64,000 bases of DNA from Nautilus pompilius (taxonomy: Eukaryota; Mollusca; Cephalopoda; Nautilida; Nautilidae), in contig JACATO010001035.1 in NCBI GenBank assembly GCA_018389105.1, positions 1-64,000 of the forward strand. Reading direction: 5' to 3'. The position numbers and the translations under genes are program-made. Below are positions 22,501 through 35,980 of the stretch, one piece after another; positions within the stretch are counted from its first letter, which is position 1, and the number at the start of each line of letters is the position of its first letter. The notes beneath the pieces were generated by a model that was not told the origin of the DNA, ran no database searches, and was given only the letters and a program-made list of their open reading frames with translations.

Positions 22501-25500
22501 GACTCTGAAATGTTTACTGTTTTAATTACTGACTGCCTAGCCATTCTATACAATGCCTGACATGATGCCAGCAATGTGTTAAAGATGGGCTCAACAGCTT
22601 CAAACAAGTGTGAACTTGTGTGTGTGTGTGTTTACAGTATCTCAAAATACTGTAGATTGCTGATGCTGGGATTTTAACTGGGAATCTCCAGTTGCTAATC
22701 CGTGTGCTACCAAAAGCAGCCTTGTGACTTCCGTTTGCTGAAAAGGAATGTTGGTTGTGCAGCATAAAACAAGCTTATATTCTCAGTGAAAGATGAGAGC
22801 AGCATTATCTTTGTACTATGTATTTGACAGTGAAATGTTTGATTTGCTTCAGGCAACACATTGATTGGACTTGGTGGATGAGACTGGATGATCAAGGAAC
22901 TTCCAAACATGTACAAGAATGTTACTTGTCGTGATATAGAAACATTTTTAAAACTATGAGAACCTTGTTAACAGAAAGGAACTAAAAAAGTAGTAGTTGT
23001 TAAGCCATTATTTTTCTCTGAATTTAGTTCATGCTGTCAGGTTGACTTAATAGACTTTAAATCTCATCCAGATGGTAAATATAAATTCATACTTGTATAC
23101 CAGGATCACTTCAGAGTGTGTTGTGATTCTTAAAGTCCTTGAGTCTAAGTGAGCAGAAGAGGTAGCCCACAACTTACTTGACACATTTACATTGATAGGG
23201 GCACAGCACCGAAGGTATTTTAGTCTTACAACAACAGGGAATTTGCAAATAAAGTTCTTTCTAGCCTGATCTTAAAATTGTGTATAGTAAGCCTCAACAC
23301 AGTCAGTCAGGATAGTGTTAAGAGGGCTAACCAGGATAGAGAGAACATGTTTACAACAAGGATGCACAATGAAAAAAGTCCACAGTGAAATGAAGGCCTA
23401 CGATTTGTTTAGCTAATGGAGAATGGAGCATTTCATGCTGGTATTAAAAGGTTGCCATAAGGGGCACTATTTGGTTGTGAGATTAAAGTTGGGCCAAGCT
23501 TGTCAAACTTATCACAAGATATTTTAAAGAATATTAGAGAAGAAAAGCTTGAGGAAATTATTAATCCAATCAGAGGTGATTATGGCACTGATGACCCTCA
23601 GGAAATCTCTGAGCAGCAAGGACAAAATTCAGCATACAGTGAAATCCAGGGCATTGTTTACTTAAAGGAAAGTGGAGGAGCTGATCGGTGCCAGAACTAT
23701 GGATGTCACATTTATGCCATTTGAGGTGTACATTCTGAAGAAAGCGAAGAGTTTGGAGCACACGTTTCATGTCCATTATGCAGTAAAAAAAAACAGAAAG
23801 AAGAAAATGCAATCAGTCAGTGAGAAGAAGCCAAAGATAATCTCTTGGAATAAGCAAATGCAAAAAGTCATTTGACAAAAAACTTTCCGCCAGTAGAACA
23901 AGGATCTAAGTTTGAACACCTATTTCTAAAGTTGGTAAAGGCCGGGAGATGTTGGTAATATGTTAGCGGTTGTTGCAGAAGTAACAAGTGGCAGATTCTA
24001 TTGCTTAGGAACTAGAGATGCCATTTTAAAGCGGTTGTCCTCCAGATAACTTTCGATTGGCATAAACCTTTTGAGCTTAGACATCATTCAGAAAAATAAA
24101 GAAATATCATTTAGATCTGTTGCTACTCAGTGGTCATTTAGGACTGGACAAGGATTTGTGAAATGCCTTTGCAAAACTAATTTGCCAAAGTAAGAAATGC
24201 TTGTGTTAAATTAAGTTGTTTTTTTTTTTGTCAGTCTTAAATGCCATTCAAGTTTGTCATGTTGTAACTAGTAATGTTAATAAAAATTAAGCCATATCTT
24301 TCATTTCATTTGCTTTGCATTATAATTGTTCTAATTCCATTAGGATGTTTGTAAGTAGAAATGTTTTGTCTGCTTTTCTAATCACTCAGGTTTTTTATTT
24401 GCAGTTAAATCATGATTAATGAATTGATATTTGATAATTAATAATAAGTCTTAATAAACCAAATTGTTTTATTACTGTTTGTTTATAATACCATTCACTA
24501 ATTGTACTGTACAGTAGGAAAAAACTATTTAGAATAGCACTTGACCTAATTCAGTCTTGGCATTCTTTAGACTACCTAGGAATTATATAGAATACCTAGG
24601 TAAAGTATTTCTTTTATAATCAAAACCTGTATATTTAATACTTTACCTAAAACTGTCAGGTATTTTACGCAATTCCTGGATTAAACAGTTTGCCTGTAAC
24701 ATAAGTATCTGTAGGTTAACCCATTTATGATGTGATAACCTTTCACCTAGAAGATGTATCTGCATTTTCCTTTGAAACCTATTAATAAAATTAACCCATA
24801 GCCTACATTCTAGTTTTTTGAAGAATTAAATTGTAATAAACAAAAAACAAAAACAAACAAAACCCGAAGTATTTGATAGCTATGAAACAATACCAGATAA
24901 TAAAGTCTTTCATACCTTTGTTATTAGCATTTAGCTTAGTGCTAATAAACCTAAATTTCAACAAGTAAACTGGATTGGCAGTTAAATAATGTATATTAAA
25001 ATATACAAATCTAAATGGATGTTAAATTCACCTGAATTCATTCACCACAGGGAAAAAAAAAACCTGCAAAGTTCGGGAAAATGTGCTGATAAGTAACAAG
25101 CAAAACATGGAAATTATTAAAAAGAAAGGGGCAGGAATGATCTATTAGCATTAAAAGGTGGCATTCATAAATATGGCTCCTGAATTTAATTTGACATCTG
25201 AACACGGGGTGGCCATTATCTTGATGTCATTCAAATTAAAATTATGGCCAGAATTAACCACAGTATGGTTTTCCGTTATCCAGTCATTTTACACCTGATA
25301 ATTCCTGATATTTAATAATATAGGCACTGTTCTTGAAAACAGTAACGACGACAGCAAATCTGTGGTACTTGTTGAAATGTATCGGAGATTCTGAAGTCAC
25401 CTGGTTATTATGCATTATTTTTCACACGAGAAAATGATAATTAATGTGGTTTTCAGCATCAGTTGCTATAACTGACTGTTGGTTTTAATGAACCACTTAT

Positions 25501-28500
25501 CAACAGTTCTGTTGTATCTTACCAGTTTTCACGGAGAGCAGGGATTTAAGTGGTATGGACTGGCAGCTAAAACTTCCCCTGCCAGCACGGAGAGTCTATC
25601 CAAGCCTTATTCTAACTAGTTTGTGGTTTTTGAAAAGATATTGCAGAGTACTAGGATGTATGTAAAACATGGCAGTTTGTCATCGTCTTAGCCATTTGAG
25701 ACTTGTATTAAGTATCTGTCATCTGGTTAAACAACAGCCTTTGTAACTGGGCACTGGGGTGCTTCCCTGAAGAATTCAAAGCCAAATCACCTTGGAAAAG
25801 ACTGACATGAGAAGCTATCTTGGTGGAGAAATCCCAACTGATGGTTGGATAGATTCAGAAATAAGAAAAATAATGCTGCTGGAATTTTTTCAATAATTCT
25901 TGCCAACTATTTGCTAGAACTTTGCCTCTTAATTTTGTGGTTCATTTTTCATGTGTACTCTTCATAGACAATTGAGTAGTATTTTTCAAAATAGATCTTA
26001 TGGATCAATAAATCATTTTGCTAAAAAGATCTTTCTCAGGGGACTATTTTCATTAAATGAGAAATTCTTAAGCTACCATAATTTTTCTTTTATGAAAGTG
26101 ACGCTTTTTCAGCACTTGACTAAGAAACAAATTTCTAATAATTAAAAATTGTTGATACTTTATGATATGAATTTTCTGTTGTTTTTTTGTTTTTTTTTGA
26201 GAAACTTGCCTGAGCTGCTCAAGTATATTTGATCAAGGGAACGTGCAGATCTCATTCTGTTAGATAAAGGAAGATTGCATTAACACAGTCCTTGTCTTTC
26301 TGTGTAGAAGATTACGCTTTTACTATTCTTACTCTGTTGTAGAGCAGTACATACATGGAGATACATGTCTTGTTTCTTTCTCTCGCCATTCACTTATTAC
26401 TTATCATCCATCTTTTAATGTCTGTATGCTTTTTTCACTAGCGTCCAACATTGTTCCTATTGTTTGGTCATTTCTGTGTGTGTTTGTGTTCCTTCTGGTG
26501 AGATAAAACCATGAAGTACCAATTCTTCCTTGTGATCCCCTGTCTAGATAGTGAAGTTTTAAGGATGTAGCAGTAACTTAGAAGGGGTCAGATGTGGTGC
26601 ACATCCTTGATGATCAAGCAAGTTATCTGGAGTGTCTGTACAATAGTCTCTTAACAATGAAAAGGAACCTACAGATGGACTGGTGTGGAAGAGTGAGAAG
26701 TGGTCCTGGAACCCAGACTCAGCATCCAGTAGCAGGCCAGTGGCCATTCATTTCAAAGCTGTATCTTCCTGAACGGCATAACAGTAATGAAGATATCAAA
26801 AATAAAAATAGGGTGCATGCTTCAGTTTTGCTAAAATCATAGCTTTTACCTGAGAACAATAAATCTATGATGTTCTTGTTACCTGGAAAACTGTATCCGG
26901 TAATGAATCTTCCCTGATGACTTGCCCCTGGGCAATGATATAAAGGAAATGCTCTCACTGAATGTCGTCTTACTCTCTCGTTCAGCAAGATGGGTGCCGT
27001 TAAAAAATTCAGAGAATAAAAATAAAAAAGGTGAGTTGACTTTGTATCTTTTGAATAAGTGGCGAAAGGACGTTTTTTTCTTTCTAATGTGTTGTCATTA
27101 TGTTTAGTATATAAAATGTTGTTAAGGCCATATGTAGGGGGATTTTAATTCCATGCTGTTCACCAATTACTTCCTGTTCATTCGCATCCAAAATGTGTTA
27201 CACGAGGTATGGTTCCAAAAACTCTGTTACAAAAGTCGGTATGGTGAATAATTTTCTGTCTTTTGTTCTTACCTTTTTTTAAATTTAGTTTTGTTCTGGG
27301 TTATTCAAGTTTGAATTTACATTACTATTTGGAATATAAAATTAAAAAAAAATCTTCCTTTAACAAAATATTATTTATTTTTCTTGCAGTTCTATTTCTG
27401 TCATAAACTCGGTGTTGAATAAGTTAAGATGAATGAAAATGGCTAAGCATGGGGCTTTCGCGCCCCTAACTTTGGCTGTCTCGGCGGCCAGATAACACGA
27501 GGTGCTTCGGCACCTCAACCCGGCCTTTTAGGCCTTAACGGGAGCTTGCTTCACACCGGGCTTCGGGCACCACCCTCCACTCCCCCCTCCTCAGAGATAC
27601 GCATACAAGAACTTTCACACGCACCCTCACACACACACCACAAAAAGATAAAAAAAGAAATGGCTGTGCAAGCCTGAACTGGCCGGCAATTTAAATAGTG
27701 GGTTCTACCTGTTGTTGATTTTGAAAAGGAGAGAGGGAGAGAGAGCGTGACCAGCCGTAACTTCTTAACCAGGTGCTCAGTAATTGACATTAATTGGGTA
27801 GTTTTTCTGAGAATTGAGGGGAATGTGTAAAATGGCTTCAGCTCACTCCATATGCCTGTTTATAATTACTCTGTTATCATCCATTACTGCCTGTCAGTTC
27901 TGGTAATTGCTTCACTCTGTCAACAGACTTGTTAATTATCATAATGAATTTCCACTATTTCTCATTTGTACATATATGCAAGTAGATATATGCATGTATC
28001 TGTCTGTGTATTATACAATATACACAGTATGTTTGTTTATGTATATATGCATGCATATAAATGATGTCCTATATATAGCTGGATCAGGAGAAATAGAATT
28101 TGTGTATAAGAAAAATTATTTAAAGGGAAGCTCTCTTAATACATGGTATTAATGGAATCCCTCTTGTCATATTTTACCATGACTCTGGCATAAGATTGAC
28201 TCCGCTTCCTGATTTACATTTTTTAAAACTCCTAGTTCAAAAGGAATATTGATTCTTTTTAATGAATATACTTAATTTGCTCCATAAATAATAAATTTAT
28301 ATCACTACATTAAAGGTAGCTAATAAGTTTAAACTCTCGACACTTTTAAAATGTGTATTGGTTGTGATTTTTGCTGTTTTATCAAGAAGACTGCAAACAT
28401 CTCTGTGTGGTTTGTGGTGGTGTATGGCTGGCATTCCTGTGATGGGCATTTATACAGATTCTGCTGTCACTACTCCTTACTGTAATCAACCTGCCTATGA

Positions 28501-31500
28501 CTTCACCTTGAGTGGAATTGTAAAACTAGCGCCTTGTTCCTGTAATTAACGGAGACATTTCTCAGGGGGCTGGAATTAAATAAGAACTCATTTTCTAATC
28601 TCTGGAAGCAATGCTGAAGTGCTCTTAATGAAATAAAAGGATTTGATTTAATGTTTCTTCAGTTTTTGTGCTGTAAGTCATGTGAGCCATCGCAGAGGTG
28701 AATGGCCTCTGAGTAATTTTGGACTACATACTGTGAAAAAAGCAGAAGAAAGTTAGTTTGTGTAATAGGAAAAGTATGCAAATAAGGTTTGGAGTGGGGG
28801 GGGGATATTTACCATTAACCCTTGTTCAGTAATTTTGCATTCAACATTCATCGTCAAATGTAACATAAGAAGGACAGATGAACAAAACTGCCACTTTTGT
28901 AAACTCATCGAGCCAATAGCTAAACAGTTATGGCGTGCTTGTAACAATAGCCATTGGAGAAGTTGCGCTAGTTTAGTTACCTGAAAGGATGTAGACACTG
29001 TCGAGTATTAAGTTAACTGTGGTCGTCTAGGTACATCACGGCGATATTTTTACCTTGTGTTGTTTGAGATGACTAGCGAATGGTGTGATCTGCTGCCTTG
29101 TTAAAGGTTTTTCTATTGGAGTTGTGATTACATTGTTATTAATTTTTGTATTGCCGTGCTGATGTTCTGTTGGTTTGTTTTTGGATCCTGGCCCACATCT
29201 TGCTCAAACTTTCACTTATGTTCGTTAGATTGCCGAAACCTATTCCCTAATCAGTTAGGAAACTAAAAACAAAACAAAAAAAAAACAACACCTGTGCCAC
29301 TTCATCTGTTTGCACAATTTGCATATTCTTTCTTTTTTTGTCAAAATGTATGCCGATTTATTGTTGTCTCTCATTTCTTTCTAGTAGCAATTTTCTAAAA
29401 TGAGGATGAACATAGATGCTCTGAATTATATTCTAGATTTGCATTTTTTTTTTGTGGTTTGGTGGTTTCTGTGTTCACCTGTTGTGCCTTGTTTTTGTTG
29501 AAATTGTATATTTTTAATATGTAATATAAAATTAAATGACGACTAATGCTTATTAACTCCCCTTTGTTGCTTTCTAATAATAGTATGTTTAATTTATTTT
29601 CATATTTATAATAATTTAAGTTTAGGCTATGAAACCTTAAAAATGGTAAAAAGGTTCTGCAGAAATATCTTTATCATTTGACAGTGCACACACTGTTCAC
29701 ATTATGTGCACATTTTCATTTTGAAAATTGTTATTAATATTTCTAGAGAAGATGCCACCATTTTGTCAGCTGCATGGGAGTTTAATCTAAGCCGTTAAGC
29801 AGCTTAGTTGTCAATTATAAAGCAAATGATAGATTAATGGCGTTCCCTTTTTAAAAATTATTTTCCAGGTAGTGAAACTGGAACCATTAGCCTTTAAATG
29901 GCTGAGTGGAGTAAGCCATTTCAAACAGAGAGAATGCTGCCAGTTGAGTTTTCAAAATACTAAACCAGTTTTTACTAAAACGACCCCTAGGCAGACCCCA
30001 TGGTTTATAGTTATGGCCATAAGATGTGGAAGTGGTCTGGCGGATATCATAGAGTGCAGATAAGATAGCAGATAAACCCCCCCCCCCAGCCTCCTTTGAT
30101 AAGGAATCAATATTCTGAGGCTTCTGTTATCTGGCTCTGTCTGTTTGCATTGTTGAATTTTGTGGATTTGCTGGAACTGATGAATAATGGATGACTGGTA
30201 GGTTAACCCAGTGATGATAAAAAGCTGTGTATTTTTGTGTCAGGGGCTAGCTTGTCTGCATGGAAGGAGCATTGCCCATCGGAATTGACCCTATTCTTGG
30301 GGCTGAGCAAATTTCCATTTCGTCTGGAGAAGTAAAATACCTGTCTTTGCAAGTTCAGTTCTCAATCAGGTGCTAGGTGTATTGACTAAAGAAAAACTTT
30401 AAAATTATTTTCTTGCCAAATTGTTCACTCCTGTCAAAGTGAAATTTAGGGATTGTGACTAAGGGTTTGTTAAATTGTTGTTGAAGTTGCTGACATCGCA
30501 GTATAACCACCACCCACCCTTGAATAAGTTTTTCTTCTGAGCGTTCTAGTTTTCTCTTCCACCCAAATTCTGTTATGGACCGGATGCTTGGTGGGTAAAT
30601 TAAATATTGCCCAGAGACATTGCTAGTATATTCAAATGTCGATTCACCTTAGCTACTACAAAAGGCAACATCAGCAAGTAGCTATAAGAAGTTGCATACA
30701 TCACCTTTCATACAGAGCATCTGCGGTCCATTTTTGTGACATGGTTTGTGATGCTCTATCACTCAGACCTGCCCCCTTCCTGTCTTTCCCATCCCCCTCC
30801 TGCCTTTATTATTTGTTATCACAGGGTAGAGCTAAAACCAAGGCAGATAAAAAAAAGAAAGAATACAAAAATCACCGTAAATCTAAAATTTTGAAAAATG
30901 ATAAGAATAACTAAAGAAAAAGGGAAGAGAGAGAGAGAGAGAACAATTTTGATATTCTAGCATTTCCTGAATTGATCACAGGAAAGGTATTTTTAATTTA
31001 TCTTCAGATGCTGCAAACACTTTTGGTGGTTTGAAGAATGCCAAAGTCTCACTCCATAACTATAAACAGTTTTGTCGGTAAAATAACTTGCCCATGTCAT
31101 TATGATTAATTTCGAGGGAGTTAATATTTTTAACTTTTGATAATTTAAAATAAAAAGTATAATTAAATTTAAAAAAAGAAGCAAAGTTGAATAGAAAGCA
31201 TTGTTATATTACACATGCTGTACCAAAGAATTTCCCTCCAGACACCTTGTAATTCAGACTTCTGGGTTCTTTTTCAAGCATGCAGCGTTTTACTACAGGT
31301 ATTTATAATCTGCCAACTTTTTGGGAGACTATTTCAATTGATTTAATGGTAGTAGACATTAGGCAGAAAGGTATAGACAAAATGGCTTTAGTTTAACTTA
31401 TTTTCTTTCCTGACTTTCTAATGGAATTTTGTGGTGGTATCCTAAAGGTCAGACTCATTTACACTAACAGTTGGTCTGTTTTCCTTGTCTCAGCACATCA

Positions 31501-34500
31501 CCTTGAGCATGATGCTTTAATTCTTGGAATTTTGTTGCAGACAGTACTGAGAATGTTTTCGTCTTTAAAGTTAGGTGTAGATAACCGATACCTGAGGAGT
31601 ATCCTTAGCTGCTGTTTGTAGTTAGATTCTCCTTATAAGAGTTTTTTTTTTTTTAATCAATCTGTTCAGCAGACCTTGACTATGAAAGATGCCTAAACCT
31701 ATCATAATTACAATTATTTCATGGTTCCACAGTTGGGAAATGGAGGCACTTAAAGTTTTTCTGAGTTCTTGTTCTTTTGGCACTAACACCGTGTACAAAC
31801 TTCTAAAACATTTCTGAGGGGGGGAGGGATGATTACCTCAGAAGGTACAAAAGTATCATAAAGCAAATTTACAGGTACACCTTTTGAAGTCAGTGATATA
31901 GAGGTAAGTTGTTGCAAAGTGTTTTTACTCATTGAGTTAAATTAAATCATGTCAAGTATTAATTTAAAATAACGTAGTGTTGTGGGGGAGAGTTACAATT
32001 TATAAATGTTGTGCCATAGGTTAAAGGTTTTGGCTGGGTTTTGTTCCACAAGTAAGGTATTATTTTGGAGAAATACCATTGATAGGATTAAGTGACCTTA
32101 TCTGCAGTGAAAGTTGGTTCTGATGCTGTTTTATCTCTGACAATAGAAGTGCTGCTCCAATAATACTTGCCAGTCTGTGTGAGCCACCACAGTCGAAACG
32201 TCTCTTTAAATGATGTGGTTCTCATTGAAAGGATGTGCGCCTTCTGCTGGAACTAAACAACACAGAATTAGGCCGAACCTTCACTTACAGGCGAATTCGC
32301 TTAATCCTATCGTTTTGATCTGATTATCTCCAATGACGAACTAATGGAAGGGTTTTTTTTTTTATTACTATAGAGCCATAAAGGTAGGCATCAGTATAAA
32401 ATCGTTACCAAATATTTTCTTTTGTCTTAATACTGAACAAATGTTCTGCGGAAAGTGGGCTCGGAGTGTTGTTGAGTCGGCTAGCGTGCAAGAAATGTAG
32501 AAGTTTTTCTAGCCAGGAAATCCCACGACAAACAGACCTTTTGTGGTGGTAACCCCTCTATCCTAGATGGAGTCTGATTAGAGTGGGCAATTGGAGGTGT
32601 GGCTAGCATGTTGAGGATGTTTTACCCTTCTTATCCCAGAGTCACGAGAGAGAATTAGCTGTAAGCATATCATATCTTTACAAGTTATCGAGCAGATGTA
32701 ATTGAGGTTAGACAGACATTATTAGGAATGGTATATTGCCAGGTGGCCATAAAGACTGTCACAGCTAGGAAAAAGCACAAATGAAGTTGACAGTTACAAA
32801 AACACAAGATCGACATTTGGAGATGAGGAGATAATGAAAGGGAATAAATAAATATTGTCATCAGGGGAGGGAACCTCCTCTTAACCAAAATAATTTGTGC
32901 GCACCCTTTTTTGGTCAGTGGATATTTTCAGTTAATAGAAGCTGAAATGTTATCAGAAGATTGGGTACATTTCTTTAATTTGCGAAAAGGGTTCAGTATG
33001 GATAAATAATAAATTCAAATTTGGGATTATCAGAAACAAAATGTTAAACATGATATAGCGTCTTAATAAATTTGAAGAAAATTTAATTATCTTGCTACTA
33101 CATGAGATCTCTAACCTACACCTAACTTGTACATACATAATATTGCTTATGTTTGTATTCAAAATAGTGTCTGAATTTTCTACATTATTTTTAATATAAA
33201 ATATTGGATTATAATGTAACGATCTCCTCTTGGTGGTCTCACAACCTACATTAGTCAATGGTGTTATGGCATCTTTCTACCCATACCTATTAAAATTGTT
33301 GGTTAGCTAGTTCTACTTCCTGAAAATTGGTTGGCTGCTGCTTTTTTTTCTTCCAGATTTCTGTTTGTCCTCGCAAATGTAATTTTAATTTTGGGTCACT
33401 GAAATATTTCAGTTTTCAGAATTTTGGTTAAGAGAGAGTTCACTGTAATTTGACTAAACATGCAAATTAGGTCTACAACTATGGTGTGGATATTGTTTAA
33501 TTTCCTTTTATGCACACATGCTTGTCTCCTATGTACTGAGCTGACACTTGTATTCTTTGAATTTTGCTTTAGTATGTAGTACTCCTATCTATGACACTAA
33601 AAAAAAAAGGGATCAAAAGACCTGATGGCCAACTGGCAGGAAGGAAAATTGATTTTGGTTAATTTATAATCGGTTTTATCTCTGAGAAGGTTTAAACTAG
33701 ATCTGTCAAGTGGAGTGCTAAGTATTCTTAGTGTGTTTCTGAACTTAAATGAAAAAAAAAAAGTTAGGATTTTACCCAAATCTTTAACTTAACCCATTTA
33801 TTTATATATTTTTAAAATGATGCTTCGTGATCTTGAACAAGTAATTTGGCTCAAAGAAACCTACTTGTTGGTACCTGGTGTTTATCCTGATCACTGATGG
33901 TGGTTCAGTGGCTTCAGAGAACTCAAAAATAACTAATGGCGCTGTTGATCCTACTGACTGTTATTTGCAGTAAACATCATTAGCAGGCAGTATATTTACA
34001 AGAAGTAGCATAATAATGATAAGTGCGTACTGTTTTCGGTACACTAGAAGTTTTCTAGCTGCTAAAAAGGATGCTTTACATTATGCAGTCTTTTGTATCT
34101 GTCCTCATGTTTGATCTACTTTACAGACAGGAGTGGCTTGGACTGAATCAAAACATTTGAAAGGTGTTTACATTAAAAGATACAGAATAACTTAGACTTG
34201 CCTGTACTTATCTCTTTGCATTTTTTTGAAATTACATTATTTTACATTAAAAATTGAGGATTTTAATAGATTGAATTTCAACAAAAAGTAAATTGAGAAA
34301 GCATTTTAGGTATTGAAAATGTAAAATTTCTTTGTCTTTTTAGAAAAAAAAATCTTTTAAACTTTAAAGCTGACATTTTGTTATCAAAACAAAGACTAAC
34401 CACCAAGAGTCCCTAACTGTACCCAAGTAATTTGCTTGATTAGCCATTAAGGCAAAGTTCATCCTCAGTGTATGATCCACTGCTTCCATTACTGACAGAT

Positions 34501-35949
34501 ATGTAAAAGCTTTAATAGATGATTGTTAGTGTTGTGCCAAACTACTGCATGCATCCAGTTAAAACCTGAGACTGCTTAATAGCAGTATTTCCAATGGATT
34601 TGATACCTGTGTTTAGAAGTAATTGGAGGTGATCAGGACCTTGTTTTTTTTTGTTGCAGCATTGCATTGTGGGAAAGTCTTCTGAATTTGCAGATTAAAA
34701 ATAAAAACAAACAAACAAAATAGATTTAGTCTGCATTCACAGCCACTTTAAGCAGTTGTTTGTTGTTTTTTTTTGGTTTTTCTAATTAATTATTTAGATG
34801 TTTATTTTGTTGAAATAATTATATTCTAGTCAAAGCAATATCACAAAGTAAGCATTAATTAAATTTTACTGTTTACCTCTACAAGAAATGACACAGTTGT
34901 TTAGCATAGGGCCTTATGATATCAAGACAATGCTTGATCTGCTTTGTTATGAGCCCAACGTTGAACACTTAGTATTATGATTTTAAAAAGAGAGAGAATT
35001 TTGCGCATCATAGATTTAAAAAAAAATTAAAATGAAACGTGTGCTATTCAGTGTGCCTCTGTTAACTGCCTTAATTTTGTCTCGTGTGCCTGAAATAATG
35101 ACCTCTTCAGAATGAAAAACAAACAAACAAAAAAAAGAATGACAGGATTCTAATAAATAAATAGATTTTGCTTTGTTCAACAAAGTTGTTTATTTAAGAC
35201 TCTAAGAAAAATTCACTTGATAACTCGACATTTCACTCGTGTTTTGTAAAAATAATAAAAAAAAACACTTAATTTTTCTGTTGTCTGGCTACTTCTGGTC
35301 ATAAGCCCCATTGTTCACAGGAGTAAATTGTGGAGGTTAAAGTACGCAGAGGGAGCTAAGACAGGGAAGTAAATATACTGTGTCCTGTTTGTAGAGTCCT
35401 GTGCAGGAAGAATGACGAGGAAGCTGCTCTACTTTAAACCAAGCTTTTCGTATCCTTAGTCCTCTGGGCTCTTGCATTCCTATTACAATCTTTAGGTAAT
35501 GTGGATAGCTGGATATGAACCAGAACTTTCTTACAGGCTGATGTGAAATAGCCAAAGAACCACAGGAAATGAATAGCCAGTGAGTAAAGATAGCTGCTTG
35601 CTTTTGGATACTTTTTGCCTTAGAAATATCCAGTTCGTGGATAAATAATGAAAGATTATGAAAAAAAAAAAAAAAAAAAACACATACTGGATTTAAAGAA
35701 ACAACAACAACAAACTTATTGGTAAAGCAGTTCTTTTAGGAAACTACACTTATTGGAACTAGAATACACGTGATGATGCCTGATTCTCCTGCACAACCTT
35801 CAGCAAACAACGACAGGTACATGTTGCTGATAGCTAGGGTCTACTTCAGTAAGACAAAGGTATGTGATTATATCTTAATATTTTCAAATAATGATTATTT
35901 GGAATATGGTAGTTCAGGTCATTCTTAGTAATGCATTTTGTTACTTTAA

Positions 35950-35980
<31 letters not shown>

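Noticed and set aside
23500..23875. Open frames of 74 and 67 codons that look like a separate small gene
   Set aside because: They are the downstream part of the integrase relic, whose core lies immediately upstream and whose C-terminal motif lies immediately downstream.
26919..27040. Possible alternative TBC1D first exon ending at a GTGAGT donor near 27030
   Set aside because: The ATG at about 26990 meets a stop after nine codons, and nothing else supports an exon.
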